A stretch of DNA of 64,000 nucleotides from Odobenus rosmarus divergens (lineage: Eukaryota; Chordata; Mammalia; Carnivora; Odobenidae), in assembly GCF_000321225.1 (NCBI RefSeq), contig NW_004450480.1, positions 4,228,801-4,292,800 of the forward strand, read 5' to 3'. This document shows positions 11,226 to 21,032 of the stretch, one piece after another; positions within the stretch are counted from its first letter, which is position 1, and every line of letters starts with the position of its first letter. The position numbers and the translations under genes were made by a program. The notes under the pieces are model-generated. The model searched no databases. It saw nothing but the letters and a program-made list of their open reading frames with translations, and had not been told where the DNA came from.

Positions 11226-11530
11226 AGGAGATGCCCTATGGCCTAATCCGGACCACATCAGAAAGGAAATTAATGTCACACCGTATAATCTAGTTTCTTA
11301 ATTCTTGGCAAGCTCGAGCGATAGATAATCTCATTTGTAAATAAATGGAATCATTTCAGAACCCTAACAGAAATAGGCTGCAAAAAGTGGTAAAATGAAG
11401 TCTGCTTTCATGTAACACGTGTTTCTCGCTCTGTTCGGGTGAGAGTTAATTTACATGGGGTCTGATTTTGCCTTTGATTTCTTAATCAACTTTTAATCCC
11501 ACAATTGGAAGGAGTGGCCAGGAACTAACA
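11226..11530. promoter_or_regulatory. Candidate conserved non-coding element
   Basis: Repeat-free, AT-rich block with clustered regulator-like words: AGATAA at 11323-11328 (GATA-type), TGTAAATA at 11336-11343 (forkhead-type), several TTAAT/AATTA homeodomain cores and CACGTG-like acacgtgt near 11417. Such words are common by chance. The call rests on their clustering and the lack of repeats. Confidence 0.3.
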
Positions 11531-11617
11531 CCTGTCAACTATCACGTATGAATTCTTTCCAGGGCAAATTCTTTCCAAAGTGGCTGTGACAGCAGTGAGA
11601 GACAGGCCCTCCTATAT

Positions 11618-11825
11618 TGTACCTCCGTGTTTGCTGGGTGCTGAGCCCTGTGCTAAGTGCTTCTCGGGGTTATTTCACGTAATCTGTACATCATCCTCCT
11701 AGAGCCTGTGACATTTGTCTTCGCATTTGCAGATGAAGAGAGGTAAGGGTAAAGAAGGCAAATGGCTTGCCTCATGTTATCCATTTAGTAGCTGGTAAAG
11801 CTGGGATTGCAGTGCAAGCAAATGG
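11618..11825 (-). mobile_element. MIR SINE
   Basis: Reverse MIR order: ctgagccctgtgctaagtgc, ggttatttcacgtaatctgt, tttgcagatgaagag, gcttgcctcatgttatcca, gtagctggtaaagctgggat. Confidence 0.8.
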
Positions 11826-11876
11826 CCTCCAGCAGCTACATCCCTACCCTCTGCACCAATTCCACACCAAAAAAAT

Positions 11877-12030
11877 AAATAACTTTTTATTTTTAAATTA
11901 TTCCCATTTAAAGTAATTTTTATTTTAATTCCGGTGTAGTTAACATCCACTGTTACATGAGTTTCAGGTGTATAAGACAGTGATTCAACAATTATGTACA
12001 TTACTCAGTGCTCATCTCCATCACCTATTT
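11877..12030 (-). mobile_element. 154-base L1 fragment, near-copy of 10107-10260
   Basis: Aligns without gaps to 10107-10260 with six differences by eye (about 96%). Both copies share the same internal deletion relative to the usual carnivoran L1 3' end: gtgctcatc joins directly to tccatcacctattt. This copy stops at cacctattt and runs straight into a MIR. No poly-T or target duplication is obvious. Confidence 0.8.
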
Positions 12031-12310
12031 AGCACAATGAACATATATGTGTGCTGGATACTCTATGAGGCTCTTTACGTGCAGTCCTCTTGTTTGTTTT
12101 TGTTGTTGGCGGTGGTTTTTTTGTTTTGTTTTTTTTGTTTTTGTAAATTCTCACAATAGCCTTACAGGCAGTGGGCACAACTCTTACTCCCAATTTGCAG
12201 ACAAGCGAACCAAGGGTTAAGACTTAGGGGTGTTGACCAAGGTCACGTAGCGAGGAATATGGTGGCAACAGGAAGGGCCATCATTGGACCCTTCCACAGC
12301 TCAGGTTCTA
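12031..12310 (-). mobile_element. MIR SINE interrupted by a T/G-rich tract
   Basis: Left part: gtgctggatactctatgagg. Right part: cacaatagccttacaggcag, caatttgcagacaagcgaac, ttgaccaaggtcacgtagcg. Between them (about 12090-12147) is a T-rich tract with TTTTTG repeats, which probably expanded in place. Confidence 0.7.
12090..12147. repeat. Low-complexity (TTTTG)n-like tract
   Basis: Imperfect T-rich repeat with G interruptions inside the MIR at 12031-12310. Confidence 0.7.
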
Positions 12311-12849
12311 AGCTACCAGGCTGTAGTCCCTCCCTACCAGTGAGAAGGTTTGTCCTAGGAGTGGCTAAAGTGTTATTACTGAGAGATTTCCAACCAATAA
12401 TTAATATAGTTTATGCTTTTAAGTTAAATTGTGAATTGGGGCACTGCCACGGGTCTGTAGTGATGCCATGAGAGAGATTTCGTGGTATAGGTCAGTGCTC
12501 CTCAAACGAGGAGCCAGAGTGAAGGACCAGGTTTTTTGTTGTTGTTGTTGTTGTTTTCCAAATTTCCAGCTCATTGTGGTCCCACTGTGTTTGGATAATG
12601 ATGAAGCTTGTGGCACAGGCCTGACTAGGGAGTTGGCAAGACCCCAAATTCAGAGACAAGACCACAGACCTCTGCTTCCGTATCAGCAATGTCCACCTGC
12701 TATAAGACTTTCTAAATGCTTTCACTTGATTTCTGTGTGGATCTCATCACAGACCGCGATGAGAATATGGACCAGGGCCGGCCGTGCACCGGACTTCGAG
12801 AGTCGTTACCAGAAACGAGATTTCCAGCTCATAATTCAGGAAACACTCA
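12311..12849. other. Unassigned sequence with a (GTT)n microsatellite
   Basis: A GTT array lies at 12537-12555. The 146-codon plus-strand frame at 12468-12908 and its antisense partner run through this array and are not supported as genes. The stretch around 12490-12530 (gtcagtgctcctcaaac) hints at a degraded MER-type end. Confidence 0.4.
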
Positions 12850-12985
12850 TTCTACCTCCTGCTTTGAGCTTGCTGTGTGGCCCTAGGGAAGTTGCTTCCT
12901 CTCTCTGAGTTTAGCTTCTTCATTTAGTGGCTAGGTTTGGAGCAGATAAATACAAGATCCCTGCCAGTTCCAAGCCTCTATCATT
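12850..12985 (+). mobile_element. MIR SINE fragment
   Basis: Contains gagcttgctgtgtggcccta, gggaagttgcttcctctctc and tttagcttcttcatttagtg in MIR order. Confidence 0.6.
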
Positions 12986-13484
12986 CCATGTTGATTTTAA
13001 GGAGGGTCTGCCCTCAAGAGGCCAGTGGCCAGAAACAAAAGAACAACATACATTTAGAATATGCTGAAAATAGTCTGTTTCTTGACAAAGGCTGGCACAG
13101 GCGACTCACTAGCTTAATAAAGGACTCTTGTGATTTCAATCTGTACCATCCTTGCGTTTGACAGATGAATTTCAAGGGCACCAGAGTAGGTTGAGGCCTC
13201 TAAAAATCAAAGCACACCCAATGTGCCAAAGCAAGTTGTGTGTGGCAAATCTTTTGAACTTAATTACAGTGATAGTTAAAATAACAGGAAATATAATGAG
13301 GTTTGTTAAGTGCAATCCCCTTGTTGGTTTTTAAGTGCGGGTTCTTTCAACATCAGTCAGGAAGCTGGAGCCGAAGTCCTGGGTTTCTGTATCAAAAGCG
13401 TTGAAGAGAGTGATTCAAGGGCCTCCACGTACATTGTAGCTTCAAAGAGATCCATTATTCTGTGATTGTTAAATGCTTGCCACA
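12986..13484. other. Single-copy-looking sequence
   Basis: No repeat or gene recognised. AT-rich with an A/T homopolymer-poor composition. Confidence 0.35.
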
Positions 13485-13650
13485 TAAAGTGTAGTTCATG
13501 GACCAGCGGCCTCAGCATCTCTTAGGAGCTCGTTAGAAATGCAGAGTCTCAGGTCCCGCCCCAGACTGAATGAATCAGAAAGTGCATTTTAACAAGGTTC
13601 CCAAGTGAACCCTACGCATTAGGGCATGACGAGTACAGCTCGAGGCCGCT
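13485..13650 (+). mobile_element. MER5A-type hAT fossil
   Basis: Contains catggaccagcggcctcagc, agctcgttagaaatgcagag, cccgccccagactgaatga and ttttaacaaggttcccaag in MER5A order. Confidence 0.75.
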
Positions 13651-13689
13651 GGGAATTGCTCTTGGAAAGGGGAAAATGAAAGACTCAGT

Positions 13690-13950
13690 CATTCAATAAG
13701 GAACACTCTTGGTAGTTGTCTGGCAGGTGGTGTACTGGGCACTGGACTGGGGTTTGAAGGTGACATATTTGGCCCCCTTCCGATAGAAATAGGACCATGC
13801 AGTCGTGTATGTCACATGGGACTCCGTGCTCTGACAGAGCAGGTGAGTGGCACCAGAGGTTCACAGGGGAGGGACACCTTCCCTGCCCTGAGGAGGTCAG
13901 GGAGGTCTTCCCAGGCATATGGCTTTTAAGCCAAGACACAAACGGGTGAT
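13690..13950 (-). mobile_element. L2 LINE 3' end, degenerate
   Basis: Reverse L2 pattern: cagtcattcaataaggaac, then gtggtgtactgggcactgg, then a cttttaagccaagacacaaa-like region near 13924. Strongly decayed. Confidence 0.5.
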
Positions 13951-14055
13951 CAGACAGAATGGGAAAGTGCAGTGGTTTCTAGTGGAGGCTAGGGGCACAG
14001 GGGCTTGCTTGGCTTTCTGTTCCGGAAAGAGTTAAAGGCAGATTCAGTTAGAATG

Positions 14056-14270
14056 GTGGCTGGCAAACTGTGGCCCATGGGACCTAATGTAGCCTACTAT
14101 TTATTTTTGTAAATAAAGTTTTATTGGAACAGAGCCACGCTCATTTATTTACATATCGTCTCTGGCTGCATTCATGATCCAGCAGCAGAACCGAGTGGTT
14201 GCAACAGAGACTTGAAGGTCTGCAAAGTGAAAAATATTTACCGTCTGGCTTTTTACATAAAAAGGTGGTA
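14056..14270 (+). mobile_element. MER58-like hAT-Charlie fossil
   Basis: Begins ggctggcaaactgtggccca and contains tttttgtaaataaagttt, tattggaacagagccacgc and a tctgcaaagtgaaaaatatt block. This is a common non-autonomous hAT family. I believe it is MER58, but the name is from memory. Four more copies lie at 18101, 20697, 31491 and 33397. Confidence 0.75.
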
Positions 14271-14285
14271 GGCTCCTTTTCTAGA

Positions 14286-14472
14286 GCAGTGGTTCTCAAA
14301 GCGTGGATCCCAGCTCAGCTGCATCGGTGTCATCTGGGAATGTTTTAGACATGACAATTCCCAGGCCCGACTCCAGACCCACTGAATTAAACTTTCTGGG
14401 GCGAGGCCTAATTACGTGTGTTGAACGAGCCCTCCAGATGCTCTGATGCACATACAATTTGAGAAACACTGC
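14286..14472 (+). mobile_element. MER5A hAT fossil, both ends visible
   Basis: Starts cagtggttctcaaagcgtgg and ends tttgagaaacactg, so both terminal inverted repeats are readable. Internal blocks actccagacccactgaatta and gatgctctgatgcaca agree. It lies 15 bases after another hAT element. Confidence 0.85.
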
Positions 14473-14494
14473 CTGTGAACCAACTCCTCTGTGC

Positions 14495-14690
14495 TTTGGG
14501 GACTTCACATAGTCCCATTTTCTCCCTGGACTGGGAGATCCTTGCGTGCCTGGCTCCTTCAGTCCTTCAGGCCCCAGCTCAGATAAGCCTCCTTCAGAAA
14601 GACATGCCTTGAGCACCCCATGTAAAGGTGACTCCTTGGCCCGTCTATCTCATCTCTTCTCTGTTTAGTGGCACGTGTGCTATTTCTGCC
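14495..14690 (+). mobile_element. L2 LINE fragment
   Basis: ttcaggccccagctcagata, agcctccttcagaaagacat and the following tcatctcttctctgtttagtg match the L2 C-terminal region. Confidence 0.65.
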
Positions 14691-14744
14691 ACTTAACTAC
14701 CCCCTCCCCGCTTTTTGCTATCTGCAAAGTAATTTATTCTCTCT

Positions 14745-14862
14745 TTGCTTTAGTTCCTCATCTATAAAATGGGGAGGATAATAGTACTGGTGTTATCTGG
14801 TTATTGTGGGGAATAAATAAGTCACCATATGTTAAGTGCTTATCCCAGGCCCATGTAGGTGT
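14745..14862 (+). mobile_element. MIR SINE 3' half
   Basis: tagttcctcatctataaaat, ggggaggataatagtactgg and atgttaagtgcttatcccag are in MIR order. The 5' half is absent. Confidence 0.75.
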
Positions 14863-15054
14863 TAGCCTAAGAAGTGATACAGTGCTCTAGAAGTTTCCTG
14901 GGCTTTATGGGCAGGAGTCACTTGCCAGAGGGAATGAACTGAAGTGGCTTTGATTTGGGACCCAAATCTCCTGAGTTCTAAGCAGAAGTTATTTTCGCTG
15001 GGTCTCCTTGGCTCTTGTTCCAGTAACTGGACCAATTGGATATTGGAGCTACAG

Positions 15055-15275
15055 AGTTGAAGATCATCTGCTCTAACCCTCTTGTTTATAGGACAAGGAG
15101 CGCCCCCTCCGCCGCCCGTCTCCTCTGTTGTTGTGGAATGCCTCCTAAGTCTTCACGCCTCTTAGCTCCTTAGTGGTCGCAACATTCCTCCTCATTCCTA
15201 AGTTTAGGTGAAATACCCATGGGTCAGAGAGTTTCACTGACTTGGCTACTGCCACACAGCTGGAAAATGGCGGAG
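15055..15275 (-). mobile_element. L3/MIR3-like ancient repeat
   Basis: gatcatctgctctaaccctc followed by a tcagagagtttcactgactt and cacacagctggaaaatgg pattern is typical of reverse-oriented L3/MIR3-type elements. The middle is GC-rich and diverged. Confidence 0.5.
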
Positions 15276-15660
15276 TGGTGGCTCACCCCCACAGGTCTGC
15301 GTTTTTGACAGATTACTGAAACTTGTCCTAAGGTGTCCCAAGTGAGCATGATTTCAACCTGTGCTGGCTTCTTTTTGAGGACATATTCTTCTGGAAGGGT
15401 AGGATCTCACCTCCCAACATCAGCGTAAAGCTCGTAGATGTTCTTACCACTCTCTGCTGATGTGGTGTTGATGGCCTTCTCTTCTCCATGGACGCACGAA
15501 TCAGCAAAATCTGGCTAGAGTACATGCCACACAGATAGGTTAGGCTTGTATCCCTCGGATAGCTTCTTTCATTATGTTTGAAACTGACTCCGAACTTGGC
15601 ATTGCGAAAATAGCCTTTATCAGCCAATTAGCTTCAGATCTGGGTAGAGGGGCCAGAGTA
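15276..15660. other. Single-copy-looking sequence
   Basis: A 99-codon minus-strand frame (15328-15627) has no recognised motif. Nothing else seen. Confidence 0.35.
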
Positions 15661-15711
15661 CAAAACAAAAACAAAACAAACAAACAAACAAACAAACAAA
15701 AAAACAAAAAC
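15661..15711. repeat. (CAAA)n / (CAAAA)n simple repeat
   Basis: About 50 bases of A-rich CAAA and CAAAA units. Confidence 0.95.
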
Positions 15712-16387
15712 CCACACTATATGGGAAAGTGAATCCTTAGGGTAACTAACAAAGGTAAGGCCAGTAAAATATCCACTTACCTGCAGATCCCCTAAGATGC
15801 CTTTGGAAAAATAATATGTAATAAAGAATTGCTAGCAAAACCAAATAATTTCTTCGAGTGTATGTTTTAAGGGTGAGGCCTCTTTTGAAATAAGAAAAGT
15901 ATGAGATTGATGGTTACGTGAAGCCAGGTCCCCCTTGTTCAAAGATTTAAGCAATAATAAGGGATGCCGGCTCTCGCCGGCAGTTCAGCTCAGGACTTTG
16001 TAATTACTTTCATCTTGATAACATCCCAGGCTGGGGTATTTTTATTGCTTGCGAAGAAGAACTGCCCTCAAGTTATCTACAAAAAACCAGTCAAAGGCAC
16101 GTTTATAAAGGTATTGACCTTAAGATAATAATAAAGTGTGTGGTTGAGGGGGAAGGCATATTGGGTTTGTGCAGGATTCTGAGGGAAGGGGGTTGTCGCT
16201 GGGGAGCAGAAGGGTGGAAGAAGAATGGGAAAACTGGAACCTAGCCAATGATTGAAATGCATTTGGATTCTTTTATTTTTTGTCCTGACTTGGAGAAGCC
16301 ACGAGTATTTACAAAACATAGAGGACCATTGTGCCCAGGGCTTGTAAGGCTTTCCTTGAGGATGCTTCAGTGTTTTTGGAAAGTGCT
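15712..16387. other. Single-copy-looking sequence
   Basis: No repeat recognised. A 134-codon minus-strand frame (16077-16481) reads through the G-run at 16388-16412 as a proline-rich stretch. I regard it as chance. Confidence 0.35.
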
Positions 16388-16412
16388 GGGGGGGAGGGGC
16401 GGCGGGGGGGGG
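16388..16412 (+). repeat. G-run, possible G-quadruplex
   Basis: Tracts of 7, 4, 2 and 9 or more Gs separated by single A or C bases. A quadruplex is possible because the longest tract can supply several runs. Confidence 0.5.
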
Positions 16413-16705
16413 AAAGAAAGGGATTTTAAATAAAAATACTAGTTTAGTGCAAAATCTTAGCTTGCCACAGAAAAGTTCCATACTCAGAGCTTTTCAGGAG
16501 GGCTTCAGTCCTCAGACCTGAAGTACAGCCCTACGTTGGAGAATCACTCCGGGACGCGCAAAGCCTCTTTCCTCCCTCTCTGAAATAAATACCATGAAAA
16601 TCAAGCCACTTCTGGTCCTTAAGCATAGACAGGAGCCTCTGTTGTTGGATTCAAGGGAGGAAAGTAGCTTAGAGCACTCAAAACATCTCTCAAATATTTG
16701 CTCCA

Positions 16706-16805
16706 GTTCCCTGCTCAGCAGGGAGTCTTCTTCTCCCTCTGCCCCTCACCCACTCTCTTGCTTGCTCACTCTCTCTTAAATAAATAAATAAAATCTTAAA
16801 AAAAA
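16706..16805 (+). mobile_element. 5'-truncated CAN-SINE with 15-base target duplication
   Basis: Only the 3' half is present: gttccctgctcagcagggag, then (TC)-rich sequence and an AAATAAATAAATAAAATCTT tail. It is flanked by caaatatttgctcca (16691-16705) and caaatacttgctcca (16806-16820), one mismatch. The tRNA-like head with the polymerase III boxes is missing, so it is an inactive truncated copy. Confidence 0.95.
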
Positions 16806-16854
16806 CAAATACTTGCTCCAAGGTCAAAACCCAAGACGGCAGGTGGCTTTCTTT

Positions 16855-17285
16855 TCTTTCTTTTTTCCCTTTCAGTGTTACTGAGATATAATTGACATAT
16901 AACAGTGCATAAGTTTCAGGTGGACAACATAATGACATGATATATGTATATATTGTGAAATGATCACCACCCCAAGTTTGGTTCACATCCATTACTTCAC
17001 AGTTACACATTTTTTTTCTTGTGATGAGGACTTTTAAGATCTAGTGTCTCAGCAACTTTCAAACGTACAATACATGGTGTGCACCATGCTGTGCGTGGTG
17101 ACTTCACCCAGTTCCCCCACCTCCAACCCCTGCCTCTAGCAACCACCGAAGTGTTCTCTGTTCCTGTGAGTTTTTGCTGTTGTTTTATTTTGTTGTGTGT
17201 GTGTGTGTGTCTTTTTAGATTCCACTTGTAAGTGAGATCATACATTTGTCTGTCTCTGTCTGATGTATTTCACTAGGTGGCTTGC
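16855..17285 (-). mobile_element. L1MA-type LINE 3' fragment
   Basis: Reverse L1 3' landmarks: gttactgagatataattgac, gtttcaggtggacaacataa, ttgtgaaatgatcaccaccc, ttcttgtgatgaggacttt, ctagcaaccaccgaagtgtt, and agattccacttgtaagtgag. A TG microsatellite (17191-17211) lies near its right end. Confidence 0.85.
17191..17211. repeat. (TG)n microsatellite
   Basis: About ten TG units, inside an L1 fragment. Confidence 0.9.
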
Positions 17286-17539
17286 CTTCTTTGAATAACT
17301 CTGATGTATTGGTAGTAGATGCCCGAAGTGCTGTGTGGAGCAGGGTTCAGAGGTCATACTTGGCCTCAGCAAGAAGGCATGCAGCAGTTGATTAGACATG
17401 ACCACTGTGCAGATGAAAGGAGAGTGTGGTTCCATGTGTACCCAGCTGTGGATGTCACCATGTTCACGCTTGGCTAAGATGCTGTCCCTGAAAAGCACTG
17501 TGCTGTGCGAATCTACTACATAAGTGAGGCAAGAGTCAT

Positions 17540-18035
17540 ATTTTTTTTCTTAATTTTTTTTCTCAGAGTATTAGCTCCACAGCAAAATGGAGAAAAAAGT
17601 ATGGAGGTTTTCCACAATCTTCCTGCCCTCACACATGCGTAGCCTCTTGATACAACATCCCCCATGAGAGTGGTATAGTTGTTAAAATTACAGATTCCTT
17701 GTTGACCTCCAATATCATCCAAAGTCCAGGGTTGACACTGGGGCTCACCCTTGGTGTTTTGCATTCTGTGGGCTTGGACAAATGTACAATGGCACATATC
17801 CATCCATATATCCATTTTAATACCGTACTGAGTATTTTTACTGCCCTAAAAATCCTCTGTGCTCTGCCTGTGCATCTTTCCCCCACCAAGCCCTAACAAT
17901 CACTGAAATTTCTACTGTCGCCATAGTCTGACTTTTTCCAGAATGCCCTATGGTTGGAATCACACAGTTTGTAGCTTTTTTCAGATTTAACAACCACATT
18001 CTTCATGAGTGACTTGGAGATGTTCCATAGACAGG
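17540..18035 (-). mobile_element. L1M-type LINE 3' UTR fragment
   Basis: Plus-strand landmarks: gttgacactggggctcaccc, cttggacaaatgtacaatgg, ctgccctaaaaatcctctgt, ctttttccagaatgccctat, ggttggaatcacacagttt. These are in the order of an old L1MA/L1MB 3' UTR read in reverse. Confidence 0.75.
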
Positions 18036-18100
18036 CTTATTGACTTCAGTTCTGCAGGTGGGTATGTGTCTAGTTTTGAAGGCTAAGGGACACTGTAAAG

Positions 18101-18304
18101 CAAGAGTTGACCAGCTTTTTCTATAAAGGGACAGATAGTGAATCTTTTAGGCTTTGTGGGTCAAGAGACAAAACTCAAGGTATTTAGATAACCATTTAAA
18201 ATATAAGTGTTTAAAAATCTAAAAATTGTTCTTAGTTCATGGGCCATACTCAAACAGGCGGCGTGCCGGATTTGGCCCACAGGCTAGAGTTTGCGGCCCT
18301 CTGA
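18101..18304 (-). mobile_element. MER58-like hAT-Charlie fossil
   Basis: Same family as 14056-14270 in opposite orientation: ttttctataaagggacagat, ttttaggctttgtgggtc, aaacaggcggcgtgccggat, ttggcccacaggctagagtt. The middle is an AT-rich version of the internal region. Confidence 0.75.
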
Positions 18305-18609
18305 CAGTGGATTTAGACACGGACTTCACCATGGAGATGGCATTTCATCTTCTGTTTCCCACAGACGATGCTCCTCCCATAAGCTGGCTGCTTCCTTTAT
18401 TTACCTCACCTGTCTGAGTTTAGGTAATTAAGTGTGCAACCACTGGGCTAGAGGAATGAGCTCTAAAGCACGAAATCATCCTTCCAATACTTTATATGTT
18501 ATGTCTTGCAAAGTTGGTGTCAGCGTTAGGCATGAAGGAAACTAAGAGGGGCAGTTGAGGGTGGAGAAGCAGTATGAACCAAGAGAACGCAGGCTTGTGG
18601 GCTCCGGTA
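18305..18609. other. Single-copy-looking sequence
   Basis: Nothing recognised. Confidence 0.35.
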
Positions 18610-18800
18610 GACGGTGCTCTGGGGTTGGAGTAATGCATTAGAACACAGGCCAGCCCTGAATCTGCCATTTACAAGCCATGTGACCTTGGACCAGCCAGCT
18701 TTCCAAATCTCAGTGTTCTCATCCATACGATGGGGATGCCAGTACCTGCCTACTGGCTGAATAGGCTTGTCATAAGACTTAGGTTGTATTGCTTTTATTA
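18610..18800 (+). mobile_element. MIR SINE
   Basis: gccatttacaagccatgtga, ccttggaccagccagctttc, cagtgttctcatccatacga and a diverged tail match MIR order. Confidence 0.75.
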
Positions 18801-19303
18801 TGTGAATCTGTTGGAAAGCATAGTGGTTAGTGTTTTTGGATCATGAAAGATTGAATGAAGGGAAGTGTGAAGTGTGGTTTGATAGGCATGGGCTGAGAGC
18901 CCCAAACTGGAGAACTCCCCTGGACTCCTGAATGAGTTCATTTTAGAAATGAGAGGAGGAAATGTCACTATCTCCCAGCTCCAGTCAGGCAGGCAGGAGT
19001 TCCTTCTTACTTTTGAGAAGGTCAGGCTTTTTGTTCTGTTCGGGCCTTCAGTGCCTTGGATGGAGTCACCCACTTTGGGGAGGGTAATTTGCTTTACTCT
19101 GTCTACTGATTCAAGTGTAATCTCATCCAGAAGACACCCTCACAACACACTCAGAATAATGTTTAACCAAGTATCTGGGCACCTCATGGCCTGGTCAGGT
19201 TCACACATAAAATCAACCATCACAAAGACTGCTTTAGAAATGCCCTTTCTGATATATTAGGAGCATTTCCCCATTTCATTATATAGTCTTTCAAAACAAC
19301 TTT
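18801..19303. other. Single-copy-looking sequence
   Basis: A 103-codon frame (18949-19260) with an antisense 91-codon partner; neither has a recognisable motif. No repeat recognised. Confidence 0.35.
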
Positions 19304-19316
19304 TAAATTATACCAT

Positions 19317-19500
19317 CTTTTACTTTATTTTATTTTAAAAGATTTTATTTATTTGAGAGAGAGAGAGACAGAGCACAAGCAGGGGAGGGGCAGAAGAAGC
19401 AGACTGAGCAGAGAGCCCCATGCGGGGCTCGAACCCAGGACACTGGGATCATGATGAGCTGAAGGCAGCTGCTTAACTGACTGAGACACACAGGCACCCC
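19317..19500 (-). mobile_element. CAN-SINE with 13-base target duplication
   Basis: Reverse SINE body from AAAGATTTTATTTATTTGAG to acacacaggcacccc. Perfect duplication taaattataccat at 19304-19316 and 19501-19513. Confidence 0.95.
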
Positions 19501-19639
19501 TAAATTATACCATAATTTAATTACTTCACCACTGTGGGACATTGACATGGTCATTCCTAGGTCTCGATGTGGTTCCAGAAAACATTTTCTGTTCTCCCAA
19601 GACAACTTCAGTTTTGTTGCCTGGAACCCCTTTATGTAG

Positions 19640-19945
19640 ATGTGATGATTGACAACCCTCCTCTCTGGCCAGTGCTTTCCTAAAGCTTAGTGCAGTTCCT
19701 GGCATATAGTAGGTCTCTGCCCCTGCGTTTCTCACCTAAAATCATCCCCCCCCCCACTACACATTCTATTGTTTCTTTCATAGCATTTACCTCTACCTAA
19801 AATATTCCTGTTTATTTGTTACTCATTTACATGTCTTCCCAACTAGAACGGAAATTATAAGCGTAGGGACCATCATAGCTCAGATGTACCCTCAGAATAG
19901 AGACAGGCACATAGCAAGTGCTCAGTGAATATCTAAGAAAGGAAA
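19640..19945 (+). mobile_element. L2 LINE 3' end, interrupted or rearranged
   Basis: Contains gttcctggcatatagtaggt near 19698, a ttctttcatagcatttacct segment near 19772, and cacatagcaagtgctcagtg near 19909, followed by aatatctaagaaagg. These are L2 3' words, with the tail motif occurring twice, so two L2 pieces may adjoin. Confidence 0.6.
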
Positions 19946-20696
19946 AACGACTATGTGAGCAACTAGTCTTTTTAAAAAATCCGAATTTCCAGAATCTAAG
20001 TTGCTGGTCTGGGAGGGAAAGGAATATGATTCTCTTGTATAATAAAAAATGACAACAACTATAAACCATATTTTGATTCGCTTTTGCCACAATTAGACTA
20101 TGAAAGCCTGATCATTTTTCAGTGGACCGTTTTTATGCCCTGACACATATTTCTGATGGTATTCTCTCAAATAAGATTTTGGAAGCATATCCTCTAGCTC
20201 GTGTGGTCCTTTCCTGCTCTTCTGTAGCTTGGCATTTTAGTCCTTGAAGCCTTCCCAACCCCAGTAAAAGGCTGTCACTAAAAACATGGCAGATAATATT
20301 TGGAACACCTGTGAGTCCATTCCACATAAGACACGGGTTTTGCTCACCCCATCTTCTGGGACTTATACAGGAGAATGTTGCTGGGGGGCAGTGACAGATG
20401 AGGGAAGGAGATGTTTGCCTGGTTCACAAAGACCTCGTTGGCCTTTTCTTTGAGCTCTTGATGCCAGTAAGCAGGAGCCTTCTTTTTTGTCAGGGGACAG
20501 AGTACAGCCTATAGAAGAGCAAGGTTGGTCAATAAGGCTGGGTCATCATGGCACAGAGGTCCGTCACATGGGCATGGTATCTGCTAACTGGGTAGGTTCT
20601 ATCGGACAATGAACATTATCAATTGGGTATTTTGGTCTCCTCTGATACCGAGATGAGATCTACTCTTCTCATGGATCAGGATATTAAACTGTACTG
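19946..20696. other. Single-copy-looking sequence
   Basis: No repeat or gene recognised. Open frames of 60-90 codons are on the minus strand only. Confidence 0.35.
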
Positions 20697-20905
20697 AGGT
20701 CAGCAAATGTTTTCTGATAAATGGTCAGAGAGAAGATTGGTTTAGTTTGCAACCACTCGACTATTCTACTGCACCACAAAAGCAGCCCTACACAATGCCT
20801 GTGTGAATGGCCTAGCTGTGTACCAGTGAAACAGGTATTTGTAGAAACGAGTGGCAGGCTGGGCTTTGGCCCTTGGGCTGTGGTTTGCGCCCCTCTGCAC
20901 CATAG
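20697..20905 (-). mobile_element. MER58-like hAT-Charlie fossil, diverged
   Basis: gaggtcagcaaatgttttct, gaatggcctagctgtgtacc, gagtggcaggctgggctttg and ctgtggtttgcgcccctctg match the reverse of the same family. A 143-codon open frame (20721-21152) runs through this element and the next MIR, which argues against coding. Confidence 0.65.
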
Positions 20906-21032
20906 CATTGTGATTGCGGATGTGGATGCTGGAATCAGACACACCTGGCTTCACCCATTTCTGGCTGGGAGACCTGGGGGAGAACAGCTAACGACCTTGA
21001 ACTCTGTCTCCTTATTAAAGTTAAAGGAATCA
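20906..21032 (+). mobile_element. MIR SINE 5' half
   Basis: atgctggaatcagacacacc, tggcttcacccatttctggc and cttgaactctgtctccttat in MIR order. Confidence 0.65.

Noticed and set aside
12468..12908. 146-codon plus-strand open frame
   Set aside because: It runs through a (GTT)n array coding for a cysteine run and into a MIR. No domain.
16077..16481. 134-codon minus-strand frame with a proline run
   Set aside because: The proline run is the G-run at 16388-16412. No motif or splice context.
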